Positions 37,347 through 45,333 of a DNA stretch of 64,000 nucleotides are shown in pieces. A model generated the notes under the pieces. That model made no database searches. It was not told the DNA's origin and saw only the letters and a program-made list of their open reading frames with translations. Each line of letters starts with the position of its first letter. Within the stretch, counting starts at the first letter, position 1. The translations under genes and the position numbers were made by a program. Origin of the DNA: Knoellia sp. Soil729 (lineage in GTDB: Bacteria > Actinomycetota > Actinomycetes > Actinomycetales > Dermatophilaceae); the NCBI RefSeq assembly GCF_001427985.1, contig NZ_LMSA01000004.1:604-64603 (forward strand). The letters are read 5' to 3'.

Positions 37347-37396
37347 GAGTCCGCCCGTGCCGCCAGCACCGATCCGACGGCAGCACGGGCGGACTC
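37347..37396. terminator. Hairpin between glnA and the aldolase gene
   Basis: A 14-bp perfect stem (GAGTCCGCCCGTGC, 37347-37360, with 37383-37396) and 22-nt loop. It is the likely glnA terminator. No long T-run follows. Confidence 0.6.
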
Positions 37397-37446
37397 CTGT
37401 GCGTGGGCACGGTCTGGACGCCGTGACGATGGACCACAATGGCGGC

Positions 37447-38091
37447 ATGGCGACGACCCACACCGAGACCCACATCGAGACCCTCACTGGCGAGCTCATC
37501 GAGGCCGGCGCCCACGTGGTCTCACGCGGTCTGGTCCAGGCCAGCGGTGGCAACCTCTCGGCCCGGCTGCCGGGAACGGACCGCTTCCTGATCACGGGCA
37601 CCGGCACCTGGCTCAATCGACTCGTGCCCGACGACTTCGCTGTGATGACCCTGGCCGGGGAGTGGGTCGACGGTGCCGAGCGCGCGTCGGTGGAGTGGAA
37701 GCTTCACCAGCGCACCTACGCCGCTCGCCCTGACGTGTCGGCGATCGTGCACCTGCACCCCCAACACGTCCTGCTGGTCGACATGCTCGGCGCGCCCATC
37801 CGCTTCACGACCTTGGACCACCAGTACTACCTCGGCAGCGCGGCTCGGGTGCCCTTCCTGCCGTCAGGGTCGGACGCCATTGCCGAGGCCGCCGCGCAGG
37901 CCGCCCTCGACCACGACGCCGTGGTCCTGGCCCACCACGGGTGTTCCACGCTCGGCGACTCTGTGTCCATGGCCATGCGCCGCGCCCTCAACCTCGAGGA
38001 AGCGGCCACGATGACCTATCGCCTGCTCGTCGCGGGCAACACCACGGCCACCTTCCCCGCGGAGTTCAAGGACACCATCGTCACCGTCTGA
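37447..38091 (+). CDS. Class II aldolase/adducin family protein, probable role in methylthioribulose or deoxyribulose phosphate salvage
   Basis: A 214-residue zinc aldolase-fold protein. Visible: GLVQASGGNLSARLPG, VEWKLHQRTYAARPDVSAI (catalytic Glu region), IVHLHPQHVLLVD (H-x-H) and LAHHGCSTLG (third His). The convergent neighbour is mtnA, so its substrate is probably MtnA's product or 5-deoxyribulose-1-phosphate. Alternatives: MtnB dehydratase or a DHAP-shunt aldolase. ATG at 37447 has CACAAT 6 nt upstream; an in-frame ATG at 37429 is also possible. Confidence 0.85.
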   Translation: MATTHTETHIETLTGELIEAGAHVVSRGLVQASGGNLSARLPGTDRFLITGTGTWLNRLVPDDFAVMTLAGEWVDGAERASVEWKLHQRTYAARPDVSAIVHLHPQHVLLVDMLGAPIRFTTLDHQYYLGSAARVPFLPSGSDAIAEAAAQAALDHDAVVLAHHGCSTLGDSVSMAMRRALNLEEAATMTYRLLVAGNTTATFPAEFKDTIVTV

Positions 38092-38104
38092 GCCCTCACG
38101 CCTA

Positions 38105-38130
38105 CCGCCTCCTCATCTTCCTGGAGGCGG
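38105..38130. terminator. Bidirectional hairpin between aldolase and mtnA
   Basis: An 8-bp stem (CCGCCTCC, 38105-38112, with 38123-38130) and 10-nt loop, between convergent stops. Confidence 0.6.
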
Positions 38131-38134
38131 GTCG

Positions 38135-39202
38135 TCACTCAACCCTTGCCGCGACGATGTTTCCCGCCAACGCCGCGAGGTCGCTTCCCGAGCGCGGCTC
38201 GGCCACCCCACGCTCGGTACTCACCGCATCGACAAGGCGCGCCGGGGTGACGTCGAAGGCTGGGTTGAAACCCTGCGTCCCCTCGGGGACCACGCGAGCG
38301 CCCGCCCATTGGGTCACCTCGTTGCCATCCCTCTCCTCGATCTCGATCCCCGATCCGTCGTTCATGGAGAGGTCGACCGTGGACCACGGGGCGGCCACGA
38401 GGAAGGGAATGCCAGCGTCCCGGCACGCGAGGGCCACTCCGAGGGTCCCGATCTTGTTGGCGGTGTCGCCGTTCGCCGCGATCCGGTCGGCGCCGACCAC
38501 CGCAAAGTCGACCAGGCTACGCATGATGGTCGAGGCGGCGGCGGAGTCGGTCTGCACGACGTGCGGGATGCCGTCGTTCGCAAGCTCGTATGCCGTCAAC
38601 CGCGCACCTTGGAGCAACGGCCTGGTCTCGTCGGCGTAGACGAGCTCGACACGGTCGCGGGCATGCAGCTCGCGGATCACCCCGAGGGCGGTCCCCCAGC
38701 CGGAGGTCGCGAGGATGCCGGCGTTGCAGTGGGTCAGCACCCGAAGCCGGCGACGGTCGATCCGCTCGAGGAGCCAGTCCGCAGCGAGCCGGGAGAGCTC
38801 TCGGTTCGCGGCCTCGTCCTCGCGAGCCAGTCGCAGGGCCGCGCTCAGCACGGCCTCTCGCCCGGACGCCATGAGCGGCCGCACCTCGTCGACTCCCCAT
38901 GCCAGGTTGACCGCCGTCGGGCGCGCGTGGCGCACCCGGTCCACCGCGGCCTGAAGGTGGGTGTCGTCCCAGTTCTCTCGCACCGCCTCGTCCATGGCGA
39001 CCACCACGCCCAGGGCGCCCGCGACACCCAGCGCTGGCGCGCCTCGCACGGCGAGCTCGCGGATCGCGGCCACGAGGTCATCCGTGCGCTCGACCGTGCG
39101 GAACTCAGTGCGCAGTGGGAGCAGGGTCTGGTCGAGCAGACGCACCGCTCCCGCCCGGTCGCGGCCGGCAGCGGGGTCCCATTCAATGGCACGCAGGGTC
39201 AT
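38135..39202 (-). CDS. mtnA: Methylthioribose-1-phosphate isomerase
   Basis: A 355-residue aldose-ketose isomerase of the eIF2B-like fold. Motifs: ELAVRGAPALGVAGALG (phosphate binding), VLTHCNAGILATSGWGTALG (catalytic Cys), YADETRPLLQGARLTAYEL, and VVGADRIAANGDTANKIGT (catalytic Asp). It converts 5-methylthioribose-1-phosphate, and in some bacteria 5-deoxyribose-1-phosphate, to the ribulose form. TAGGGT (39209-39214) lies 6 nt before the ATG. No mtnP or mtnK is adjacent. Confidence 0.95.
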   Translation of the reverse strand: MTLRAIEWDPAAGRDRAGAVRLLDQTLLPLRTEFRTVERTDDLVAAIRELAVRGAPALGVAGALGVVVAMDEAVRENWDDTHLQAAVDRVRHARPTAVNLAWGVDEVRPLMASGREAVLSAALRLAREDEAANRELSRLAADWLLERIDRRRLRVLTHCNAGILATSGWGTALGVIRELHARDRVELVYADETRPLLQGARLTAYELANDGIPHVVQTDSAAASTIMRSLVDFAVVGADRIAANGDTANKIGTLGVALACRDAGIPFLVAAPWSTVDLSMNDGSGIEIEERDGNEVTQWAGARVVPEGTQGFNPAFDVTPARLVDAVSTERGVAEPRSGSDLAALAGNIVAARVE

Positions 39203-39260
39203 GTCGTCACCCTATGCGCGCCCAGCCGCGGTCCCACGATCCGCCTCGCAGTGCCCAATA

Positions 39261-39327
39261 GCCGTCGAGAGTAGACAGACTCCCGCTTGGACCCGGTGCG
39301 GGCGGGAGTTTGTCTACTCTCGACGGC
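39261..39327. promoter_or_regulatory. 26-bp inverted repeat abutting a start codon
   Basis: Arms at 39261-39286 and 39302-39327 pair over 26 bp with one G-T wobble, around a 15-nt loop. The second arm ends at the base before the ATG at 39328, so there is no room for an SD. A TACTCT hexamer inside it (39315-39320) could be a leaderless -10. An operator or an RNA hairpin is equally possible. Confidence 0.75.
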
Positions 39328-39903
39328 ATGGAGCTCCGGGCGTTCTTGGACCACGTCAACGCGGGCCGGTTGATCGAGGGCGGTTCGGAGGCTCACCAGT
39401 TCATGCACGGCGCCGCCCAGGAAGCGCTGCGCACGGTTGCCGAGATCAACGCGGGCTATCGCACGGCCGAGCAGGTAAGGGCGCTCCTGTCCGAGCTCAC
39501 GGGCAGGGTCGTGGACGAGTCGGTCGTGGTCTTCCCGCCGTTCTACAGCGAGTTCGGCAAGAACCTCACCCTCGGCAGGGGTGTCTTCATCAACATGGGA
39601 TGCCGCTTCCAGGACACCGGCGGCATCACCATCGGTGACGGCTCCCTGATCGGGCACGGCAGCACCCTGACGACGCTGAACCATGGGATCGACCCCGAGC
39701 GCCGCGCGGACATGCTTCCGGCACCGGTCGTCATCGGACGCAAGGTGTGGCTCGGCGCCAATGCCACGGTGGTTCCCGGAGTGACGATCGGCGACGGCGC
39801 CATCGTGGGTGCCGGCGCGGTCGTCACCAAGGACGTGCCGGCCAACACGGTCGTCGCCGGAGTGCCGGCCCGGCCCATCCGGGATACGGGCTTCACCGCC
39901 TGA
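39328..39903 (+). CDS. Sugar/maltose O-acetyltransferase-type protein (left-handed beta-helix)
   Basis: A 191-residue hexapeptide-repeat acyltransferase, acetyl-CoA dependent. N-terminal helices (about 1-60) precede the beta-helix: [21 protein letters not shown] with the catalytic His, then [39 protein letters not shown] and [15 protein letters not shown]. Acceptor sugar unknown. The start codon directly follows a large inverted repeat, so its expression is probably tightly controlled. Confidence 0.9.
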   Translation: MELRAFLDHVNAGRLIEGGSEAHQFMHGAAQEALRTVAEINAGYRTAEQVRALLSELTGRVVDESVVVFPPFYSEFGKNLTLGRGVFINMGCRFQDTGGITIGDGSLIGHGSTLTTLNHGIDPERRADMLPAPVVIGRKVWLGANATVVPGVTIGDGAIVGAGAVVTKDVPANTVVAGVPARPIRDTGFTA

Positions 39904-40029
39904 GCCTGAGCACCCGGTCGAGGACTGGCGATCGACTGACGGACCAACCCGGGCCGAGCCACCACACTCGAAGTGGCACTCATCCCTTCAGAGGTCACGC
40001 TGGTGACGCTGCCTCTGACTTCAGCTCCC

Positions 40030-42264
40030 CTACGGGTTGGCCTGGAGAGGCATCGACGGCGCCATGACACGAGCTGCCGGCATCTTGGGCGTCGTCCGCT
40101 CAATGGGGTCGTTGGGGCTGATCCATGTCAGCACGTTGGTCATCATCGTCTGAACTGCCGTCCGAGAGGTAGCACTGGGTGAGGGCACGGTCCAGGTGGA
40201 GGGGCATCGGCCGACCAAGTAGCAGCTGAAGGAGAAGACCGAGGCGTTGAAGACGCGGCTCCCCGATGGCGCCGTGAACGCGGTGACGGTGACCGGCTTG
40301 GTCCCACGGGTGCCGCGGCACAGGCCCTGACCAGCGAAGAGAGTGGCAATGCCCGGCTGCTGATAACGACCGGGCTCCATGTAGTCGATCTCTCCGGCGA
40401 TGAAGCCGGGGAGGGTCGTACCGGGCGTGACGCCGTTGAAGAGCCAGGAGGACCCGGTGGTCATCGTGCTTCCATTGAGGGGGCACTGGTACTCGGCGCC
40501 CAGGAGCGGCTGGGACGCGTATGCGTCACCCACCCACTTCCACGTGGTGGAGTTCTCTCCCGCCGTCCAGCGGTCGGCATCCCAGGCGCGTCGGGAGCTG
40601 CTCGTGAATGCGATCTTGCGGTACACGGTGTTGGCGCCCATGCTCGCGACGTTGACGCCGCTCTTGATGGTCTGGCTGAGTGCGGCGCGCATCCCCGTCG
40701 AGTAGTACTCATCGTGCGCGGGCATCATCAGGTTGGTTGCCCGGCTGGCTATCTGTCCACCGAACTCGTCCATGTCGTTGTCAGTCCAGTACGTGACGTC
40801 GACGCCTTGGGACTCGAGCCAGAAGACCATTCCTTGCTCCAGGGTCAGGAACTGCCCTGAACCCTGTCCCTCGGTGTATGGCCGGTCAAAGCTCAGTCGC
40901 GCTGAGGGGTTTGTGGTGCTGTAGAAGCCCGCACCGCCGAAGTTGTTGTATGCCGACCAAGTGGTCGTGGCCTGCTGCAGCAGGACGTCGTGCTTGGTTC
41001 CGCTGTCGTCGCGAACCGTCAGGGGGGCATACGTCGCGGTTGTGCCATCGTCCACCCGGATGAGGTACACGCCCGGTGCCCAGTCGGGTGTGATGGGGAT
41101 GGTCAGCGTGGTGGACCAGTTCGCAGCGGACACCGAGTACAGGTTGTGGCCGTCCTTGGTGCCCCCAAGAATCGGGGCCGGCTGCTTGACCGTTCCGACC
41201 TGGGTCTGGGTCCACACCTCGCGAGCGCCGAGACCCTGGTAGTACCCCATTCGGTAGGCCGTGACGGTGACGTCGGCGCCGGAGTCGACCTTGAGGTCCA
41301 CCGACTGGCCACAGGTGGCCGACACCTGTGTGAGGTACGCCGACATCTTGCCGTTCATCGAGGTCGGGATGACCCAGCTTCCAGTTCCGGGCTTGGCGTT
41401 CTCCGTGGCGATCGAGTCCCACGCTGAGGGGCACGGCGAGGCAGGCTGGTCGATGGGTGTCACTGGTACGGGAGCCATCGAGGCAGGAGGAGCGATGAGA
41501 GGCAGACGCCCAGAACCATTGGCGAGGATCGTCCCATCAGCCTTCCGCGCCGTCATTGCCAAGACGTTGATACTGCCGTAGACGGAGAGCTTGACGTTGT
41601 AGACCGGAATGCTGAGCTGGGTACCGACCGACACCGCAAGTGGCGCTTTCGGAGTCCACGTCACGTAGGAGCCGGATCGCACCAAACTCCCATTTGCGGT
41701 CGACAGGGACCCAGTGGCGCTGGCGGGAAGGTACAAGCGCACGGATGCCAAGGTGCCGCTACGCGTCACTTTGGTGAGGTATCTCAACGTCGTGGTTGTG
41801 CCGGGCACGGTCGAGGTGCCCGTCACACTGACAGCCGCGGTGTAGCCGGTCCCCGACGAGAGGGTCACGCCGGAGGTCGACCTCGCGGTGAACCGCAGTC
41901 CCCAGGGCCCCAGACCACTCGGCAGCACGAACCCACGCATCGTGACGTTGAAGCGGTACCCCACTGCCACGGTGAGCTTGGATGACGGCTTCCAGCGCAG
42001 CACTCCGGGGGAAACCGTACGGATCGAGCCGTTGGGCGAGGTGATGGAACCCCGGGTCCCCGCGGGCAACGTCACGTCAACGTACGACACCGTGCCGCCA
42101 CTCGTTGCAGTCGAGAGGTACTGCAGACCGTGCTTCCCGTCCGGTCGGGCCAGTGCGAAGACCTGCACCCCGGCGGTGACTGCCTCGGCGGCCGGAGCCG
42201 CCGCCAACCCCGCGAGAACCAGCAGTAAGCCAACGACGCTGGTTCCGATGCTACGTCGGATCAT
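40030..42264 (-). CDS. Secreted protein with duplicated N-terminal domain and N,N-dimethylformamidase-beta-like C-terminal domain
   Basis: About 744 residues with a signal peptide (MIRRSIGTSVVGLLLVLAG...AEA). Two similar domains of about 110 residues follow (near 40-140 and 145-255): compare TRGSITSPNGSIRTVSPGVLRWKP with ATGSLSTANGSLVRSGSYVTWTP. The C-terminal two thirds resemble the large subunit of N,N-dimethylformamidase (TAYRMGYYQGLGAREVW, LTLEQGMVFWLESQGVDVTYW, MPAHDEYYSTGMRAALSQ). Activity unknown. ATG at 42264 follows a GAGGGGGG site. Codon use is less GC-rich than its neighbours, suggesting transfer. Confidence 0.8.
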   Translation of the reverse strand: MIRRSIGTSVVGLLLVLAGLAAAPAAEAVTAGVQVFALARPDGKHGLQYLSTATSGGTVSYVDVTLPAGTRGSITSPNGSIRTVSPGVLRWKPSSKLTVAVGYRFNVTMRGFVLPSGLGPWGLRFTARSTSGVTLSSGTGYTAAVSVTGTSTVPGTTTTLRYLTKVTRSGTLASVRLYLPASATGSLSTANGSLVRSGSYVTWTPKAPLAVSVGTQLSIPVYNVKLSVYGSINVLAMTARKADGTILANGSGRLPLIAPPASMAPVPVTPIDQPASPCPSAWDSIATENAKPGTGSWVIPTSMNGKMSAYLTQVSATCGQSVDLKVDSGADVTVTAYRMGYYQGLGAREVWTQTQVGTVKQPAPILGGTKDGHNLYSVSAANWSTTLTIPITPDWAPGVYLIRVDDGTTATYAPLTVRDDSGTKHDVLLQQATTTWSAYNNFGGAGFYSTTNPSARLSFDRPYTEGQGSGQFLTLEQGMVFWLESQGVDVTYWTDNDMDEFGGQIASRATNLMMPAHDEYYSTGMRAALSQTIKSGVNVASMGANTVYRKIAFTSSSRRAWDADRWTAGENSTTWKWVGDAYASQPLLGAEYQCPLNGSTMTTGSSWLFNGVTPGTTLPGFIAGEIDYMEPGRYQQPGIATLFAGQGLCRGTRGTKPVTVTAFTAPSGSRVFNASVFSFSCYLVGRCPSTWTVPSPSATSRTAVQTMMTNVLTWISPNDPIERTTPKMPAARVMAPSMPLQANP

Positions 42265-42354
42265 CCCGACCCCCCTCTTGCTGCTGCGTGGGCTCGGTTC
42301 CGACTGGGACGAGCAAAGAAAACTGTGCATGCACGTCAGGCGCTTGTCAGGAGA

Positions 42355-42371
42355 TTGCCAAAAATTGGCAA
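42355..42371. promoter_or_regulatory. Palindromic operator-like site upstream of the exported protein
   Basis: A perfect 17-bp palindrome TTGCCAA-AAA-TTGGCAA. The right arm continues into TGGCAAAGAAA, repeated as TGGCAAAGAAAC at 42377-42388. It is 91 nt before the start of the exported protein on the reverse strand. LacI- or similar regulators bind such sites; the regulator is unknown. Confidence 0.5.
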
Positions 42372-42538
42372 AGAAATGGCAAAGAAACGGTCAAGGGGCC
42401 TGAAGTCGAGTGTCGCTGCGTCCGTCGGCGTCGGTTGAGACCGGCCACGGTCAACAGCCTCAGGTTCGCGGCGCCCTCACCCGGTTGCCGGCTCTCGGCT
42501 GCAGCCCTGGAATACCTACTCGAAGCGGGGGCGGCAGC

Positions 42539-42558
42539 CATCGGGTTCTGACCCGATG
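42539..42558. terminator. Hairpin downstream of the ctlX-type gene
   Basis: A perfect 8-bp stem CATCGGGT/ACCCGATG with a TCTG tetraloop, placed after the ctlX stop on the reverse strand. Confidence 0.5.
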
Positions 42559-42676
42559 TGTCCGCGAGACCGTCCGCTACCGACCCGTCATGGCCCACGC
42601 CGGCCAACGCCGGCGCACGACGTTTTGGCAGGTCAGAGCCCCAAGGCCAGTTCGAACGAACGCGAGCCCAGGACGG

Positions 42677-43702
42677 TCAGGCCTCGACGAAGAGGTCCTG
42701 CCCGTCGATGGTCTCGGCGTTCTCGTCGATGGCCTCGACCGCGGCAGTGGGCTCGGCCTCTGCCGTGGGGCGGCGATCGAGGTGGACCCCGGCGATCATG
42801 CAGCGCACCGACCCACCGGCGAGCTCGATGGTCGGGATGTCGACCGCGACGATCTCGCAGGACTCCTCGATCGTCTCGACCTGGTCCGGGCGCAGGCTGC
42901 GCCTGGCACGCGCCGACATGGCCATGATGTAGCGGCGCTTCCCCTCTGCGGTGCGGCCGCAGAGCTCCACGGCATTGCCGGCGAACTCCCGGATCTGCTC
43001 CTCGGTGAGCTCGACGATGGTCCGCCCGGTGACCGACAGCCGCTCGCGCACCTGCTCACGTCGCTGCGCGTCGGAGATCATGTCGAGGGCGATCAGTGCC
43101 ACGTCGGTGCCGATGCAGGCGATGACGTTGGTGTGGTAGACCGGCACGCCACCGGAGTCCACCGCGTCGAAGGCCATCGGCTCGTAGCCGAAGTCGGTGC
43201 AGAAGCGCTCGAGGACGGCGATGTCAGCCCGGTGGCTGCGCGCCGTGTAGGCCACGCGCGAGACGTGGTCGAGGACCATGGCGCCGGTGCCCTCGAGGAA
43301 GATGCCGTCGGGCTCGAGACCGGAGTAGTCCACGATCGACTGGACGCGGTAGTCGGACTTGAGCATCTCCAGGACGTCCGCACGTCGCTCGTGGCGGCGG
43401 TTGGAGGCATACATGGGGTAGACCGCAACGGACCCGCCCGCGTGGGTGGAGAGCCAGTTGTTGGGGAACACGCTGTCGGGGCGGGTGTGGTCCTCGTCGG
43501 CGAAGACGTGGACCCGCACACCGGCACCGCGCAGCGCGTCGGCGAGCGCGTCCATCTCGGCCAGGGCGAGGGTTGAGACGTCGTCGGAGTCCTGCCCTGC
43601 GGGGACGTCACGCTGGAAGGCGTTGTCAGCGGCGGTCGCGGGGTTGGGCATGAACCGTTCGGCACGGATCAGGATGACGGCGGAAGGGGCCTGAGCACTC
43701 AC
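42677..43702 (-). CDS. ctlX: Citrulline utilization hydrolase/arginine-deiminase-superfamily protein
   Basis: A 341-residue guanidino-group-modifying enzyme. Motifs: PDSVFPNNWLSTH (Asp, Asn), FLEGTGAMVLDHV (Glu-Gly-Thr-Gly), PVYHTNVIACIG (catalytic His) and ELAGGSVRCMIAGVH (catalytic Cys). It closely resembles CtlX-type proteins; related enzymes act on arginine, dimethylarginine or citrulline, so the substrate is inferred. TAGATT (43709-43714) lies 6 nt before the GTG start. Confidence 0.88.
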   Translation of the reverse strand: MSAQAPSAVILIRAERFMPNPATAADNAFQRDVPAGQDSDDVSTLALAEMDALADALRGAGVRVHVFADEDHTRPDSVFPNNWLSTHAGGSVAVYPMYASNRRHERRADVLEMLKSDYRVQSIVDYSGLEPDGIFLEGTGAMVLDHVSRVAYTARSHRADIAVLERFCTDFGYEPMAFDAVDSGGVPVYHTNVIACIGTDVALIALDMISDAQRREQVRERLSVTGRTIVELTEEQIREFAGNAVELCGRTAEGKRRYIMAMSARARRSLRPDQVETIEESCEIVAVDIPTIELAGGSVRCMIAGVHLDRRPTAEAEPTAAVEAIDENAETIDGQDLFVEA

Positions 43703-43749
43703 GCACGGAATCTAGACCATGACGGACCGGCCCCAGAACTGGGACGCGG

Positions 43750-44499
43750 TCAGAAGCCTCCGAAGTCGCCACCACCGAAGTCCCCGCCACCGAAGTCGCC
43801 ACCGCCGAAGTCCGATGCGTCAGCGTCCGGAGCACCGGTGTCGCCAGCCCAGTCCGTGCCACCAGACTCTCCGCCGGTGTCTCCTGAGGGGTCACCGCCG
43901 GCATCTCCACCCGGGCCGCCATCAGAGCCGACGTCGGCACCTGTCTCTCCGGCCTCGGCCGCCTCGGGCGAGGAACCGTAGTCGTTGAACAGGGCCCCGG
44001 CAATGGCGGACCCGACCACGACACCGGCCACGGAACCCATCATCGAGCCCATCATGGCCCCGCCCATGCCGACTCCTGCCCCGCCGAAACCTCGGCCTCC
44101 GAACGTGCGCTCCAACGTGCCGGGCTGGCGCATCTCTGCCCGGGTCGCGGCTCGGGCCAGGTCCTGCGGCTGGGCGCTGGCCGGCGTCTCACCCTGCGGC
44201 GCGTCGTGGCTCAGCGTGGTGAGCACCTCGTGACGCTGGTCGGGAGTCAGTCGGGCGAACGCCTCGGCGTGCACCTGCTCCAGCGTCTCGGGAGGAGCGG
44301 TCCGGAGCAGGTAGCGGTAACGGGCCACCGCGCGAGCGTCGTCACCACCCTGGTCAGCCGCGCCCGCACTCCCGAACTGCTGGGGCCCGGCCGTGCCGTG
44401 GCTTCCCTGCGTCGTCCATGACCCGCCGCCGGACCCGGGCGCATCTGCGTGTCCCTGCATGCGCGGCTCACGACCGAGCAGCCTGTCGAGGAAACCCAT
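43750..44499 (-). CDS. Gly/Asp-rich protein with short C-terminal repeats
   Basis: About 249 residues from ATG at 44499 (MGFLDRLLGREPRMQG); AGGAG is just upstream. Residues 50-115 form a helical part (ARYRYLLRTAPPETLEQVHAEAFARLTPDQR), 145-175 is a Gly/Met-rich hydrophobic segment (MGGAMMGSMMGSVAGVVVG) that may insert in the membrane, and the rest is a Gly/Asp/Ser-rich tail ending in repeats of DFGGG and DFGGF. Function unknown. The helical part resembles the family of proteins with a DUF2076-like or heparin-binding-like end, but I cannot confirm this. Confidence 0.75.
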   Translation of the reverse strand: MGFLDRLLGREPRMQGHADAPGSGGGSWTTQGSHGTAGPQQFGSAGAADQGGDDARAVARYRYLLRTAPPETLEQVHAEAFARLTPDQRHEVLTTLSHDAPQGETPASAQPQDLARAATRAEMRQPGTLERTFGGRGFGGAGVGMGGAMMGSMMGSVAGVVVGSAIAGALFNDYGSSPEAAEAGETGADVGSDGGPGGDAGGDPSGDTGGESGGTDWAGDTGAPDADASDFGGGDFGGGDFGGGDFGGF

Positions 44500-44565
44500 G
44501 GCTCCTGCTCCCATCGTGGCCCGTCGGGCGACGCGGCCTCGCTGCCCAGCATGCCTCACGAACGG

Positions 44566-45333
44566 TCAGCGAGTCAGTGCCAAGGACCCCAGGGCGACCA
44601 GCCAGCTGACGAAGCTGCCGACCAGGAAGTACTCGGTGACCTCGTCGATCCCGTCGCCCTTGACGCTCGTCGTGTCGTCCTTGGCCGACTGCAGCTCGGG
44701 GAAGCGGATGAGGCCCTTGGCGGCGATGACGATGCTCGCGGCGGTGATCTGTCCCGCGAGGCCGAGTCCGAGGATGAAGATGCGCTCCATGGGCCCGAGC
44801 AGGCGCCCGCCCTTGAGCTTCTCGGACGGCTGCGTCTCGTGCGCATGAACGGCGGTGGCGGAGGGACGCAGGGCGCCGACGCTGACGAGGACGAGCCGCA
44901 CGATGACGTTGCCCGTCGCGAGGTTGGCGACGAAGAAGCCGGCCACGAGCAGCAGCCTGGCCACGGTGAGGTGGCCGGCGAAGGGGAGGTCGGCCCACGT
45001 GAGCCATTCGCCGAGCAGGCCACCGGGCTGCGACGCCAGTCCTGACATCACCACCAGGGCCAGAGCCGTGCCGCCGAGCAGCAGGAGCGCTTCGACGTGG
45101 CCACCGCCCCGGCGCAACGACCTCTCGGACAGGAGCACCCATCCGGTCAGGGGCACGAGTGCCGCGACCATGGCCACGATGTCGGCCACCCCGGTGAGGC
45201 CGCCGAGCAGCCCGGCGAGGAGGACCGTCAGCGCACCGACCGGCACGGCGAGCCGCTGGACGCGCCGGTGGTCGACGGCCCGCAGGAGGTCACTCACCCC
45301 GACGCCGAGCAGCCACACCGCCAGCCACGTCAC
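44566..45333 (-). CDS. Multi-span membrane protein paired with SatD
   Basis: A 255-residue protein with about seven membrane helices. The C-terminal half has MERIFILGLGLAGQITAASIVIAAKGLIRFPEL, then EYFLVGSFVSWLVALGSLAL, a pattern shared with DUF3307-like partners of SatD. Its GTG overlaps the SatD stop (GTGA, 45330-45333). Function unknown. Confidence 0.78.
   Translation of the reverse strand: MTWLAVWLLGVGVSDLLRAVDHRRVQRLAVPVGALTVLLAGLLGGLTGVADIVAMVAALVPLTGWVLLSERSLRRGGGHVEALLLLGGTALALVVMSGLASQPGGLLGEWLTWADLPFAGHLTVARLLLVAGFFVANLATGNVIVRLVLVSVGALRPSATAVHAHETQPSEKLKGGRLLGPMERIFILGLGLAGQITAASIVIAAKGLIRFPELQSAKDDTTSVKGDGIDEVTEYFLVGSFVSWLVALGSLALTR

Larger units (their letters stand above)
42265..42676. 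other. 412-bp gene-free stretch
   Basis: No convincing protein was found. It holds an AT-rich promoter zone for the exported protein (42300-42400) with a palindrome and direct repeats, a hairpin near 42540 after the ctlX stop, and a direct repeat ACGCCGGC at about 42597-42614. The rest (42400-42535) has frames that resemble no family I know. Confidence 0.6.

Noticed and set aside
42400-42676. Possible gene or tRNA remnant upstream of the exported protein
   Set aside because: No TTCGA-type T-loop with matching arms and no recognisable protein frame; only a small hairpin.
42410-43576. 388-codon forward frame opposite the ctlX gene
   Set aside because: The reverse-strand gene has a complete, recognisable active site; the opposite frame has none.
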